A program made the position numbers and the translations under genes. The notes under the pieces were generated by a model, which saw only the letters and a program-made list of their open reading frames with translations, made no database searches and had not been told where the DNA came from. DNA of 59,102 bases from Mesobacillus jeotgali (GTDB taxonomy: Bacteria; Bacillota; Bacilli; Bacillales; Cytobacillaceae), in NCBI RefSeq assembly GCF_002874535.1, contig NZ_CP025025.1:4644353-4703454 (forward strand). The letters run 5' to 3'. Below are positions 1 to 7,479 of this stretch, piece by piece (position 1 is the first letter of the stretch; each line of letters starts with the position of its first letter).

Positions 1-266
1 TGCGGTTATTGTGACAGGTCTCAGGATGCGGAGCCCTAAGCTGTCAAGAAAGTGCTCTTATTATGACAGGTTTCAGGCTGCGGAGCTCAAAGCTGTCAAA
101 AAAGTGCTGTTATTATGACAGGTTTCAGGTATCGGAGCTCAAAGCTGTCAAGAAAAAGCAGTTATTATGACAGGTTTCAGGCTGAGGAGCCCAAAGCTGT
201 CAAGAAAGTCCTGTTATTGTGACAGGTTTCAGGCTGAGGAGCCCCAACCTGTCAAGAAAGTGCAGA
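1..266. repeat. 52-bp tandem repeat array A (at least 5 units, continues left of window)
   Basis: Five consecutive units start with TTATT at 6, 58, 110, 162 and 214, an exact 52 bp period. Each unit holds TGACAGGTTT and, about 20 bp later, AAAGCTGTCA, which are near-perfect inverted arms (9 of 10), followed by AAGAAAG and a variable linker. The middle segment (CAGGCTGCGGAGC type) varies slightly between units. The window starts inside a linker, so the array probably extends further left. Arms and period are shared with the array at 48.95-49.35 kb. Confidence 0.9.
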
Positions 267-415
267 TCGAATGGTGGGGGCTGCCGCATTTCTTCACCAA
301 GAATGTTCACACTCTCTAACGAGTTGGTGGCATGAATCCCTTAATTCAGTCCGTAAATTCGCTCAATTCCAAACCGTATATATATTCATGAAATTGTCCG
401 GTTGAGTCATTTAAA

Positions 416-429
416 TGAAAGCGTTTAAA
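416..429 (+). promoter_or_regulatory. possible catabolite-responsive (cre-like) site upstream of arginase
   Basis: TGAAAGCGTTTAAA resembles the CcpA cre consensus (TGWAANCGNTNWCA) except at the penultimate-but-one position, where A replaces C. It lies about 40 bp before the arginase start, a plausible operator position. No clear sigma-54-type promoter was identified. The role is inferred from a motif match only. Confidence 0.25.
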
Positions 430-467
430 ATAAAGAGTAGATGAGAGAAAGCAAGGGGGAGAAATTA

Positions 468-1364
468 ATGAAGAAACTTTCGATAATTGGCATGCCGATG
501 GATTTGGGTCAGATGAGAAGGGGAGTCGACATGGGCCCAAGTGCAATCCGTTATGCGGGAATAAATGAAAGATTAAAAGTGTTATTTGATGAGATAGAGG
601 ATTTGGGAGATATAGCAGTTGGCCGGCCAGAGGTGAAGATTGATCCTAACAGCAATCTGCGCAACCTGGAGCTGGTGGCAGAAAAAAATAGTTTGCTTGC
701 AGATGAGGTAGACAAGATTATTGAATCAGGTTCATTTCCGCTAGTATTAGGTGGTGACCATAGTATTGCGATTGGCACTTTGACAGGTGTATCCAAGCAT
801 TATAAGAACCTGGGTGTCATTTGGTATGATGCACATGGAGACTTGAATACAGCAGAAACTTCTCCATCGGGAAACATCCACGGAATGCCGCTGGCTGCGA
901 GCTTAGGGTTGGGACATGAAATGCTAACTCAGTTAGGCGGCTATTCACCAAAGGTAAAACCAGAAAACATTGTCATCATCGGGGCCCGTGCTTTGGATGA
1001 TGGTGAGAAGGATTTAATCAAGGAGCTTGGCATCAAGGTGTTCACGATGCATGAAATTGACCGGCTGGGGATGGCTACGGTCATTGAGGAAACAGTCAAC
1101 TATCTTAAAGATAAGACAGATGGCGTCCATCTTTCACTTGATTTGGATGGGCTGGATCCTACAGATGCTCCTGGTGTCGGCACGCCGGTAACCGGAGGTA
1201 TCAGTTATCGTGAGAGTCATCTGGCCATGGAGATGCTGGCAGAAGCAAAAATTGTTACTTCAGCTGAATTTGTTGAAGTGAATCCAATCCTTGATGACAA
1301 GAACAAAACTGCTGGCGCAGCAGTAGCGTTGATGGGTTCTTTATTTGGAGAGAAACTTTTGTAA
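468..1364 (+). CDS. rocF: arginase
   Basis: Cytosolic manganese enzyme hydrolysing L-arginine to ornithine and urea, first step of arginine catabolism. The ureohydrolase motifs are visible: GGDHS (about residues 95-99), DAHGD (121-125) and SLDLDGLDP near residue 225, supplying the His and Asp ligands of the binuclear Mn centre. The ATG at 468 is preferred over an upstream in-frame ATG at 441 because AAGGGGGA lies directly before it. The product is 298 aa, normal for the family. It is a single-gene unit in front of sigW, an arrangement I recall from the B. cereus group; no other roc genes are in the window. Confidence 0.96.
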   Translation: MKKLSIIGMPMDLGQMRRGVDMGPSAIRYAGINERLKVLFDEIEDLGDIAVGRPEVKIDPNSNLRNLELVAEKNSLLADEVDKIIESGSFPLVLGGDHSIAIGTLTGVSKHYKNLGVIWYDAHGDLNTAETSPSGNIHGMPLAASLGLGHEMLTQLGGYSPKVKPENIVIIGARALDDGEKDLIKELGIKVFTMHEIDRLGMATVIEETVNYLKDKTDGVHLSLDLDGLDPTDAPGVGTPVTGGISYRESHLAMEMLAEAKIVTSAEFVEVNPILDDKNKTAGAAVALMGSLFGEKLL

Positions 1365-1410
1365 TGCGCCAGTAGTTTTAGAATAGAATCATATTAGTAA
1401 GAAAAAATAG

Positions 1411-1438
1411 GAGCAGCGGCCAAGTCTGGCTGCTGCTC
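1411..1438. terminator. bidirectional terminator between arginase and Spo0E-like gene
   Basis: GAGCAGC..GCTGCTC stem with an inner GCCA/TGGC pairing. The T-rich tract is better on the minus strand (six T after the stem), matching the minus-strand gene that ends at 1447. It probably also stops arginase transcription. Confidence 0.7.
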
Positions 1439-1446
1439 TCTTATTA

Positions 1447-1617
1447 TTAATATAGGAATGTCTTTTTTGAGGTTAAGTGATAATATTTATTTAGTAAGTG
1501 GTCGAGTTTAGTGCTGATGTCTACAACCCGTTGATTTGACAGCGAGGTTTTTGCGGCTAATTCAACCATTTCTTTACGGCAATTTTCAATATCCTTCAAC
1601 AATGTATCTGCACACAC
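1447..1617 (-). CDS. Spo0E-like sporulation regulatory protein (aspartyl-phosphate phosphatase)
   Basis: A 56-aa protein with the Spo0E-family pattern: an amphipathic helix (IENCRKEMVELA), a short turn, then the signature-like VVDISTKLDHLLNKYY, matching the SQELD..I motif that dephosphorylates Spo0A~P. A longer reading frame extends to 1737, but the Spo0E match begins only after the GTG at 1617, which has GAGGAA six bases upstream. The family is usually 50-85 aa. It lies convergent to arginase and divergent from sigW. The exact target is inferred from family knowledge. Confidence 0.75.
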   Translation of the reverse strand: MCADTLLKDIENCRKEMVELAAKTSLSNQRVVDISTKLDHLLNKYYHLTSKKTFLY

Positions 1618-1798
1618 TATTAGTTCCTCGCTTTCAATAATATATAGTCTATTTATACCCCTGAGAAAACTTTTTAAACCAAACTGGTAAAAATTTGTTA
1701 ATATTAACTTATCGTGTTTTTTAGACTTTTTTCGCAAAAAGTCGGTTGGTAGATGATTTTGTCAATTACGTACATAATTAAAGTTTTTATAAAATAAA

Positions 1799-1826
1799 TG
1801 AAACCTTTTACGGAATCGATTCGTAT
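1799..1826 (+). promoter_or_regulatory. sigma-W autoregulatory promoter
   Basis: TGAAAC (1799-1804), a 17-bp spacer, then CGTATA (1822-1827) match the ECF sigma-W consensus (TGAAAC-N16/17-CGTA). It lies about 35 bp before the sigW start, as expected for the autoregulated sigW promoter. It also shows that an upstream in-frame ATG at 1798 is inside the promoter and not the start codon. Confidence 0.85.
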
Positions 1827-1860
1827 ATCGATTAGCCGCATGAAGCGCGGAGGTAAAATA

Positions 1861-2424
1861 ATGGAGACAATTGTAAAACACAGAATAAAACAGGTGATCA
1901 AGGGAGACCAGAATGCCTATGGAGAGATTGTTGAGGTATACAAGGACAAGGTATTCCAGCTTTGCTACCGTATGCTCGGGAATCGGCATGAGGCAGAGGA
2001 TATTTCACAAGAAGCATTTATCCGTGCATATATCAATATCAACAGCTTCAATCAAAACTTGAAGTTTTCAACATGGCTGTATAGAATTGCTACTAACCTA
2101 TGTATTGACCGGATTCGCAAAAAGAAACCAGATTATTTTCTGGATGCAGAAGTGCCTGGGACAGAGGGATTAACCATGTACTCCCAGGTTCCATCTGAGA
2201 CTCCTTTGCCAGAGGATGAGGTTGAAAGTATCGAATTGCACGATACAATCCAAAAAGAAATTTCAAAACTACCCGATAAATACAGGTCGGTCATCGTATT
2301 AAAGTATATTGAAGAACTCAGCCTGAATGAGATCAGTGAAATACTGGATTTGCCGCTTGGCACAGTGAAGACGAGGATCCATCGAGGAAGAGAAGCCTTA
2401 AGGCAACAGTTGCGACACGTATAA
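1861..2424 (+). CDS. sigW: RNA polymerase ECF sigma factor SigW
   Basis: Extracytoplasmic-function sigma factor that directs the cell-envelope antimicrobial stress regulon. The 187-aa product from ATG 1861 (GGAGG upstream) has region 2 (YRMLGNRHEAEDISQEAF, then the WLYRIATNLCIDRIR helix) and region 4 (LSLNEISEILDLPLGTVKTRIHRGR, the -35-binding helix-turn-helix). Length and sequence are very close to B. subtilis SigW as I recall it. It is followed 16 bp later by its anti-sigma factor, and its own sigma-W promoter lies upstream. Confidence 0.95.
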   Translation: METIVKHRIKQVIKGDQNAYGEIVEVYKDKVFQLCYRMLGNRHEAEDISQEAFIRAYININSFNQNLKFSTWLYRIATNLCIDRIRKKKPDYFLDAEVPGTEGLTMYSQVPSETPLPEDEVESIELHDTIQKEISKLPDKYRSVIVLKYIEELSLNEISEILDLPLGTVKTRIHRGREALRQQLRHV

Positions 2425-2440
2425 GGTGAGGTGAAAGAAT

Positions 2441-3079
2441 ATGAAATGTTCCGAACAAATTATCGACTATATGCATGAATATCTAGATGAAGAAATCTCC
2501 GAAGAACATGAAAAGATTTTAAGGGAGCACCTGCAAAGCTGTTCAGATTGCCAGGAATACTTCAGGGAGCTGAATAAAGCAATCGCTCTTGTTCAGAGCA
2601 CCTCTCACATCCAGGCACCAGATGATTTTACTTCAAAAGTAATGGCCGGCCTGCCAAAGGAAAAGAAAAAGACGGAAATCCAGCGCTGGTTCAGGAGTCA
2701 TCCGATTTTTACAGCTGCCTCGCTCTTCCTGGTTTTAATGACAGGCAGCATCTTGTCAACTTGGAACGAAGAACATCAGTTTTCCGTATCGAAGCAGCCT
2801 AATTTAATCGTTGAAAATGATACAGTAATCGTGCCTGAAGGTGAAGTTGTCAAGGGTGATGTCGTTGTGAGGAATGGCAAAGTCAAAATCGAAGGTGAAG
2901 TACAGGGCAATGTCACAGTGATCAACGGCCAGAAATACATGGCTTCTGCAGGCAATGTCACAGGAGAAATAACCGAGGTAAATGAAGTATTCGAGTGGAT
3001 CTGGTACCATATAAAGAAGACCGCCAAAAATACAGCAGATCTTTTTGAGAACGACGAAAAGGAACAGTCATTCCAGTAG
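2441..3079 (+). CDS. rsiW: anti-sigma-W factor RsiW
   Basis: Single-pass membrane anti-sigma factor holding SigW inactive until cut by site-1 (PrsW type) and site-2 (RasP) proteases. The N-terminal zinc-associated anti-sigma domain shows the H-x3-C-x2-C motif (HLQSCSDC, about residues 31-38). One membrane helix follows at about residues 88-107 (IFTAASLFLVLMTGSIL), then a beta-rich extracytoplasmic domain with repeated VV.GDV/GNV strands. The product is 212 aa. It sits directly downstream of sigW with its own GAGGTG ribosome binding site, forming the two-gene autoregulated operon. Confidence 0.93.
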   Translation: MKCSEQIIDYMHEYLDEEISEEHEKILREHLQSCSDCQEYFRELNKAIALVQSTSHIQAPDDFTSKVMAGLPKEKKKTEIQRWFRSHPIFTAASLFLVLMTGSILSTWNEEHQFSVSKQPNLIVENDTVIVPEGEVVKGDVVVRNGKVKIEGEVQGNVTVINGQKYMASAGNVTGEITEVNEVFEWIWYHIKKTAKNTADLFENDEKEQSFQ

Positions 3080-3094
3080 GAATGGCTGTTTTTT
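3063..3094 (+). terminator. terminator of sigW-rsiW
   Basis: AACAGTCATTCC, loop AGTA, GGAATGGCTGTT, then TTTT. The stem overlaps the end of rsiW, so the stop codon lies in the hairpin. Confidence 0.8.
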
Positions 3095-3173
3095 AAGGGT
3101 CTTTTTAAAAAGGATTGAATGAGGGAAAACAGACAAGGTGCTACAGATGACATCATTATTAATTTGAACAATG

Positions 3174-3186
3174 CTTGTGTTATAAT
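3174..3186 (+). promoter_or_regulatory. extended -10 promoter of the cdaA-cdaR-glmM operon
   Basis: TATAAT at 3181-3186 preceded by TG-N (extended -10), with only a weak -35. It would give a leader of about 165 nt before cdaA. The leader contains a run of eight T around 3236-3243 after a weak GAAG/CTTC pairing and a second hairpin with TTTCAG/CTGAAA arms (about 3300-3330). A regulatory role of the leader is unproven. Confidence 0.55.
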
Positions 3187-3359
3187 AAGAAAGTTATCTT
3201 TGTTTATAGGCTGAAGTGCATTGGTCATCTTCCGCTTTTTTTTAACAAAAGGCTGTTTTCGTCATTTTTCGAAAAGAGCTTTACTACAAGGCTGATTGAA
3301 CTTTCAGGAAGGTTTGCGACTTTCTGAAACAGTCTTACTAAACTACTGGAGGAAGTGCA

Positions 3360-4187
3360 ATGTCGTTTGCGGATTTCGATTTTTTAGAATATCTAGCTAA
3401 TATTGTTGACATTCTCCTGGTTTGGTTCGTCATTTATAAGCTGATTGCGATAATTCGAGGAACGAAGGCTGTCCAGCTTTTAAAAGGGATCTTTGTCATC
3501 CTGATCGTAAAGTTTGTCAGTGATTACTTCGGATTGAATACTCTTAGCTGGATGATGGAACAAGTATTAACCTGGGGATTCCTGGCCATTATCATCATCT
3601 TCCAGCCCGAATTGCGACGGGCACTCGAACAGCTCGGCAGGGGACGGCTCTTTGCCAGATCAGGGCTGCAGGAAGAGGAAGACGAAGAGAAGATGGTGGA
3701 GGCCATTATCAAGGCAACCGATTATATGGCGAAGCGCCGAATCGGAGCATTGATCTCAATTGAAAGAGAAACAGGAATGAGTGATTACATAGAAACAGGC
3801 ATACAGCTTCAATCAAAAATCTCCTCTGAACTGTTGATTAATCTTTTTATACCAAATACACCGCTTCATGATGGAGCTGTAGTCATACAGAAAAACATCG
3901 TAGCAGCGGCTGCATGTTATTTGCCGCTTTCGGAAAGTCCGTTCATCTCGAAGGAGCTGGGTACAAGGCACAGGGCCGCACTCGGAATCAGTGAAGTAAC
4001 TGACAGTATCACGATCGTTGTTTCTGAGGAGACAGGGAATGTATCGGTTACCCGTAACGGCGAACTTTACCGTGACTTGAGCGGGGAAACGCTAAGGGAA
4101 CTGCTCACAGCTGAACTGATTTCTCCATCAAGAATCAAGCAGGCCGCTTCTACCCGCTGGAATTGGAGGGGGAAGAAAAATGGATAA
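3360..4187 (+). CDS. cdaA: membrane diadenylate cyclase CdaA
   Basis: Synthesises cyclic di-AMP from two ATP. The N-terminal third has membrane helices (ILLVWFVIYKLIAII, then ILIVKFVSDYFG and VLTWGFLAIIIIF), followed by a DisA_N catalytic domain carrying both diagnostic motifs, DGA (in PLHDGAVVI) and RHR (in GTRHRAALG). At 275 aa it is the length of the B. subtilis protein. It overlaps cdaR by 8 bp, so the two are translationally coupled, and glmM follows. This conserved trio links c-di-AMP synthesis to cell-wall precursor supply. Confidence 0.96.
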   Translation: MSFADFDFLEYLANIVDILLVWFVIYKLIAIIRGTKAVQLLKGIFVILIVKFVSDYFGLNTLSWMMEQVLTWGFLAIIIIFQPELRRALEQLGRGRLFARSGLQEEEDEEKMVEAIIKATDYMAKRRIGALISIERETGMSDYIETGIQLQSKISSELLINLFIPNTPLHDGAVVIQKNIVAAAACYLPLSESPFISKELGTRHRAALGISEVTDSITIVVSEETGNVSVTRNGELYRDLSGETLRELLTAELISPSRIKQAASTRWNWRGKKNG

Positions 4188-5412
4188 ATGGATGGATAAT
4201 CCCTGGTTCATAAAAGTCGTTGCCCTGGTTCTAGCCGTCCTGCTCTTTGGGTCTGTCCCTAAGAACGACCCAGATAAGCCCGGAGATGTGAATGTGCCAT
4301 CAGATGAAAAGGTGGAGACAGTTGAAGACGTACCGGTAAAAAGGGTTTATGATACCGATACTTTAGTAGTATCCGGTGTGCCTGAGACGGTTACAGTTAC
4401 CCTGCAAGGCCCGAAAAACCTTGTTCAGCAGGCGAAAACTCTACGGAATTTCGAAGTGTTCGTAGATTTGACAGAGGCCGAACTCGGAAATCAGCGAGTC
4501 CCGATTACGATTAAAGATGTCTCGGATCGCCTGACCGTTACCATCGAACCTGGTTATGCGAATGTTTCCATCCAGGAGAAGGTAACGAAGGAATTCAGGG
4601 TGGAGGCTGAGTTCAGCGGTAATATAGTTGAGGAAGGCTATATAGCCGAGAAACCAGAGGTAAAGCCTAATAAAGTCCAAATAACAGGTGCCAAAGATGT
4701 AGTTGATAAAATCACTTTTGTGAAAGCAACTGTCAATTCATCAGGGAAAATATCAGAAACAATCACACGAGAAGCAAGTGTTCTAGCTTTGGATAAAGAT
4801 ATGAACAAGCTTAATGTCGTTGTGGAACCTCAGGTTGTCGAGGTAACAATCCCGATTAAAAGTTCAAGCAAGAAGGTACCGATCGATATTGTCCGGAAAG
4901 GAACTCCTCCAAGTGGAGTAACAATCGATTCAATAACGTTGGAAACGAAGGAAGCAGAAATCATCGCTGACCCAGGCGTACTCGAGGAATTTGATAATGT
5001 CAGGGTAGAAGTGGATGTCAGCAAGATTGATGAGGATACGGAGATCACCCTCCCGGTCATCATCGGTGAAGGAATTGTCAAGGTTTCACCCGAAACGGTC
5101 AAAGTGGTCGTGAAAGTCACAAAGGCTTCCGAGAAAAGCATTTCAAATGTTCCCATAGAAATTGATGGGATGGGTGAAGATTTTGAAGTTAACTTCCTTG
5201 ATCCCGCAAACGGTCAGACGAATTTGACCGTTTCTGGGCCGAGTGATATTGTTTCAGCTCTGTCATCCGATGATTTTAAAATCCTGATTGATGTGACGGA
5301 ACTGGATGAAGGAAATCATGAAGTCGACATGAAGGTGACAGCACCTCAAAATATAACGTGGAGATTGGCTAAAGAAAAAGCCAGTATATCGGTTGCGAAA
5401 AAAGATGCGTAA
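4180..5412 (+). CDS. cdaR: CdaA regulatory protein CdaR (YbbR-domain protein)
   Basis: Extracytoplasmic regulator of CdaA. An N-terminal membrane anchor (FIKVVALVLAVLLFGSV, about residues 9-26) is followed by a charged linker and about four YbbR repeats, recognisable from recurring beta-strand patterns ending in V.V. and the P..V...G motif (for example VPETVTVTLQGPK and KPNKVQITGAK). The product is 410 aa. ATG 4180 follows GGAGGGGGAA and lies inside the 3' end of cdaA. Regulation of the cyclase is established for the family; no catalytic motif is expected or seen. Confidence 0.92.
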   Translation: MDKWMDNPWFIKVVALVLAVLLFGSVPKNDPDKPGDVNVPSDEKVETVEDVPVKRVYDTDTLVVSGVPETVTVTLQGPKNLVQQAKTLRNFEVFVDLTEAELGNQRVPITIKDVSDRLTVTIEPGYANVSIQEKVTKEFRVEAEFSGNIVEEGYIAEKPEVKPNKVQITGAKDVVDKITFVKATVNSSGKISETITREASVLALDKDMNKLNVVVEPQVVEVTIPIKSSSKKVPIDIVRKGTPPSGVTIDSITLETKEAEIIADPGVLEEFDNVRVEVDVSKIDEDTEITLPVIIGEGIVKVSPETVKVVVKVTKASEKSISNVPIEIDGMGEDFEVNFLDPANGQTNLTVSGPSDIVSALSSDDFKILIDVTELDEGNHEVDMKVTAPQNITWRLAKEKASISVAKKDA

Positions 5413-5449
5413 TTGACTGCAATTTTTCATACAAGGAGAGATTTTAAGA

Positions 5450-6799
5450 ATGGGTAAATATTTCGGTACAGACGGAGTACGTGGTGTTGCGAACAGCGAA
5501 TTAACACCAGAATTAGCTTTCAAGCTTGGCCGCTTTGGAGGCTATGTCCTTACAAAGGAACATGATCGCCCTAAAGTTTTAATTGGAAGGGACACTCGTA
5601 TTTCCGGACATATGCTTGAAGGAGCGCTGGTTGCCGGTCTATTATCAATCGGAGCGGAAGTCATGAGGCTCGGCGTCATCTCTACTCCAGGGGTAGCTTA
5701 TTTGACGAAGGCCCTTGGCGCGCAGGCAGGAGTCATGATTTCTGCATCTCACAATCCAGTAGCGGATAATGGCATCAAATTCTTTGGGCCGGATGGTTAT
5801 AAGCTATCCGATGATCAAGAGAATGAAATCGAGCAATTGATGGATATGGAAACAGATGAACTGCCTCGTCCGGTGGGTGCGAATCTTGGACAGGTGAATG
5901 ATTACTTTGAGGGTGGCCAGAAATACCTTCAATATCTTAAGCAATCTGTTGATGAAGATTTCACAGGGCTGCATATCGCGCTGGACTGCGCACATGGGGC
6001 AACATCATCCTTGGCTACGCATTTGTTTGCTGACCTCGATGCGGATACTTCCACAATGGGCGCATCGCCTAACGGCTTGAATATTAATGATGGCGTCGGA
6101 TCGACACATCCGGAAGCACTCGCAGAATTCGTAAAGGATAAAGGAGCGGATTTAGGCCTTGCTTTTGACGGAGACGGTGACCGCCTGATTGCAATCGATG
6201 AAAAAGGTAATATCGTTGATGGCGACCAGATCATGTATATCTGCGGCAAGTTCTTGAAGGAAAGAGGTCAGCTGAAGCAGGGTACAGTTGTTTCTACCGT
6301 AATGAGCAACCTTGGTTTTTACAAAGGCCTAGAAGAGCACGGAGTCCAAAGTGTCCAGACTGCTGTTGGCGACCGTTATGTCGTTGAAGAGATGAAGAAA
6401 AATGGCTATAATCTTGGCGGCGAGCAATCTGGCCATATCATCTTCCTTGACTACAATACAACAGGGGATGGCCTGCTAACGGGCCTGCAGCTTGCCAATA
6501 TCATGAAAGCAACGAACAAGCCGCTTTCTGAACTGGCTGGAGAAATGAAGAAATACCCTCAGGTTCTCGTAAATATTCGGGTGACTGATAAGCACCACGT
6601 AACAGATAACGAGAAGGTAAAAGAGGTGATCGAGCAGGTCGAAGCGGAAATGAACGGCAACGGCCGTATCCTTGTTCGTCCTTCTGGAACTGAGCCATTG
6701 GTACGTGTCATGGCAGAAGCTGCAACAGCAGAGCTTTGCGAAGAATACGTTAGACGGATTGCTGTCGTTGTTGAAGAGGAAATGGGATTAAAAGCATAG
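5450..6799 (+). CDS. glmM: phosphoglucosamine mutase
   Basis: Cytosolic enzyme interconverting glucosamine-6-phosphate and glucosamine-1-phosphate on the route to UDP-GlcNAc, so feeding peptidoglycan and teichoic acid synthesis. The alpha-D-phosphohexomutase domains are complete: phosphoserine loop SASHNP with catalytic Ser at about residue 100, metal-binding FDGDGDR near residue 240, sugar-specificity GGEQSGH, and C-terminal phosphate-binding RPSGTEP. It is 449 aa, normal for GlmM. It follows cdaR by 37 bp with AAGGAGAG before its ATG and is the last gene of the cda operon before a strong terminator. Confidence 0.97.
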   Translation: MGKYFGTDGVRGVANSELTPELAFKLGRFGGYVLTKEHDRPKVLIGRDTRISGHMLEGALVAGLLSIGAEVMRLGVISTPGVAYLTKALGAQAGVMISASHNPVADNGIKFFGPDGYKLSDDQENEIEQLMDMETDELPRPVGANLGQVNDYFEGGQKYLQYLKQSVDEDFTGLHIALDCAHGATSSLATHLFADLDADTSTMGASPNGLNINDGVGSTHPEALAEFVKDKGADLGLAFDGDGDRLIAIDEKGNIVDGDQIMYICGKFLKERGQLKQGTVVSTVMSNLGFYKGLEEHGVQSVQTAVGDRYVVEEMKKNGYNLGGEQSGHIIFLDYNTTGDGLLTGLQLANIMKATNKPLSELAGEMKKYPQVLVNIRVTDKHHVTDNEKVKEVIEQVEAEMNGNGRILVRPSGTEPLVRVMAEAATAELCEEYVRRIAVVVEEEMGLKA

Positions 6800-6808
6800 G
6801 AACCAGTC

Positions 6809-6858
6809 ATATGCATAAGGGCTTCGGCACATAGAAGAGCCCTTATGCATATTTATTT
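6809..6858 (+). terminator. terminator after glmM
   Basis: 15-bp perfect stem ATATGCATAAGGGCT / AGCCCTTATGCATAT with a 14-nt loop followed by TTTATTTAT. This ends the cdaA-cdaR-glmM operon and leaves glmS under its own promoter. Confidence 0.85.
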
Positions 6859-6894
6859 ATAGTGAAAGTTTATTTTTTTCACTTAGAGAAGTGT

Positions 6895-7018
6895 CCAGCT
6901 TCAGCGCATACCCCCTCGAGTCGCTTCGGTCCGCCCAATGAAGTCAAAGAGCGACTTCACTGGTCGGCCCTCCAGCGCTTGTCAGGGCTGACCAAGGCGC
7001 TTGCGCTTTTCTTGTGAA
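6895..7018. repeat. dispersed palindromic intergenic element, copy 1
   Basis: GC-rich segment with CCCCTCGAGTCGCTTCGGT, a GAAGTC..GACTTC hairpin, GGTCGGCCCTCCA, and a final GGCGCTTGCGCTTTT. A diverged, longer version is at 37.96-38.23 kb and a fragment at 18.22-18.30 kb. Composition differs from the AT-rich flanks. It has no coding capacity and looks like a REP- or MITE-type dispersed element. Confidence 0.75.
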
Positions 7019-7081
7019 GGGAAGTTTTAGCCAGACTGTAAAGGGTAATTGTACGGGAAGGCTGTTTTCCTTTGTTTTCTA

Positions 7082-7110
7082 TTGACGGATGCATGAGTAT
7101 CATGTATGAT
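7082..7110 (+). promoter_or_regulatory. glmS promoter (sigma-A)
   Basis: TTGACG, 17-bp spacer, TATGAT. It lies about 90 bp before the ribozyme cleavage site and gives a leader of about 365 nt. Confidence 0.8.
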
Positions 7111-7194
7111 AATCCTGTTTTTGTAAATAAGGCTGTTTGTGTAACAAGAGCCTTAAAAAACGATTTTATTGAAAGGTGGGCAGAGGTAGATCAA

Positions 7195-7375
7195 GGGAAA
7201 ACTAAAGCGCCAGGACTAATCCTTGACCGTAAATATGGATTAGTTGACGAGGTGGAGGTTTATCGAAGTTTCGGCGGATGCCTCCCGGCTGAAAGCACAG
7301 CCGCCAATTCCATCTTTAAAACATTAAGGCAACTTAATGCACAAAGAGATGGGGATGCTAAAACTAACGAGGATT
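7195..7375 (+). ncRNA. glmS ribozyme-riboswitch
   Basis: Self-cleaving RNA activated by glucosamine-6-phosphate that switches off glmS. Conserved core pieces are visible: AAAGCGCCAGGACT at the cleavage site (predicted cut between A7206 and G7207), GACGAGGTGGAGGTTTATCG (about 7247-7266), then TTCGGCGGATGCCTCCCGGC and CACAGCCGCC. The order matches the family's P2.1/P2.2/P3 core. The 3' half (P4) extends to about 7375. A short reading frame running through this stretch is not a gene. Confidence 0.93.
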
Positions 7376-7416
7376 GGATATTAAAGTCTGACCTCAGGAC
7401 TAATTATATGAGATAA

Positions 7417-7455
7417 GGGGGCAAGCTGCCCCTATATAAGAGGCTTCTTGCCCCC
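7417..7455 (+). promoter_or_regulatory. GC-rich hairpin between ribozyme and glmS
   Basis: GGGGGCAAG (7417-7425) pairs with CTTGCCCCC (7447-7455), with an inner GGGGC-like loop segment. No T-run follows, so it is not a standard terminator. It ends 10 bp before the AGGAGG of glmS and could protect or fold the cleaved mRNA. Function unknown. Confidence 0.45.
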
Positions 7456-7479
7456 TGTCGTACAGGAGGAAAAGAAGTT

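Noticed and set aside
7072-7416. 114-codon forward frame upstream of glmS
   Set aside because: It overlaps the promoter and the glmS ribozyme core; no ribosome site; composition follows the RNA structure.
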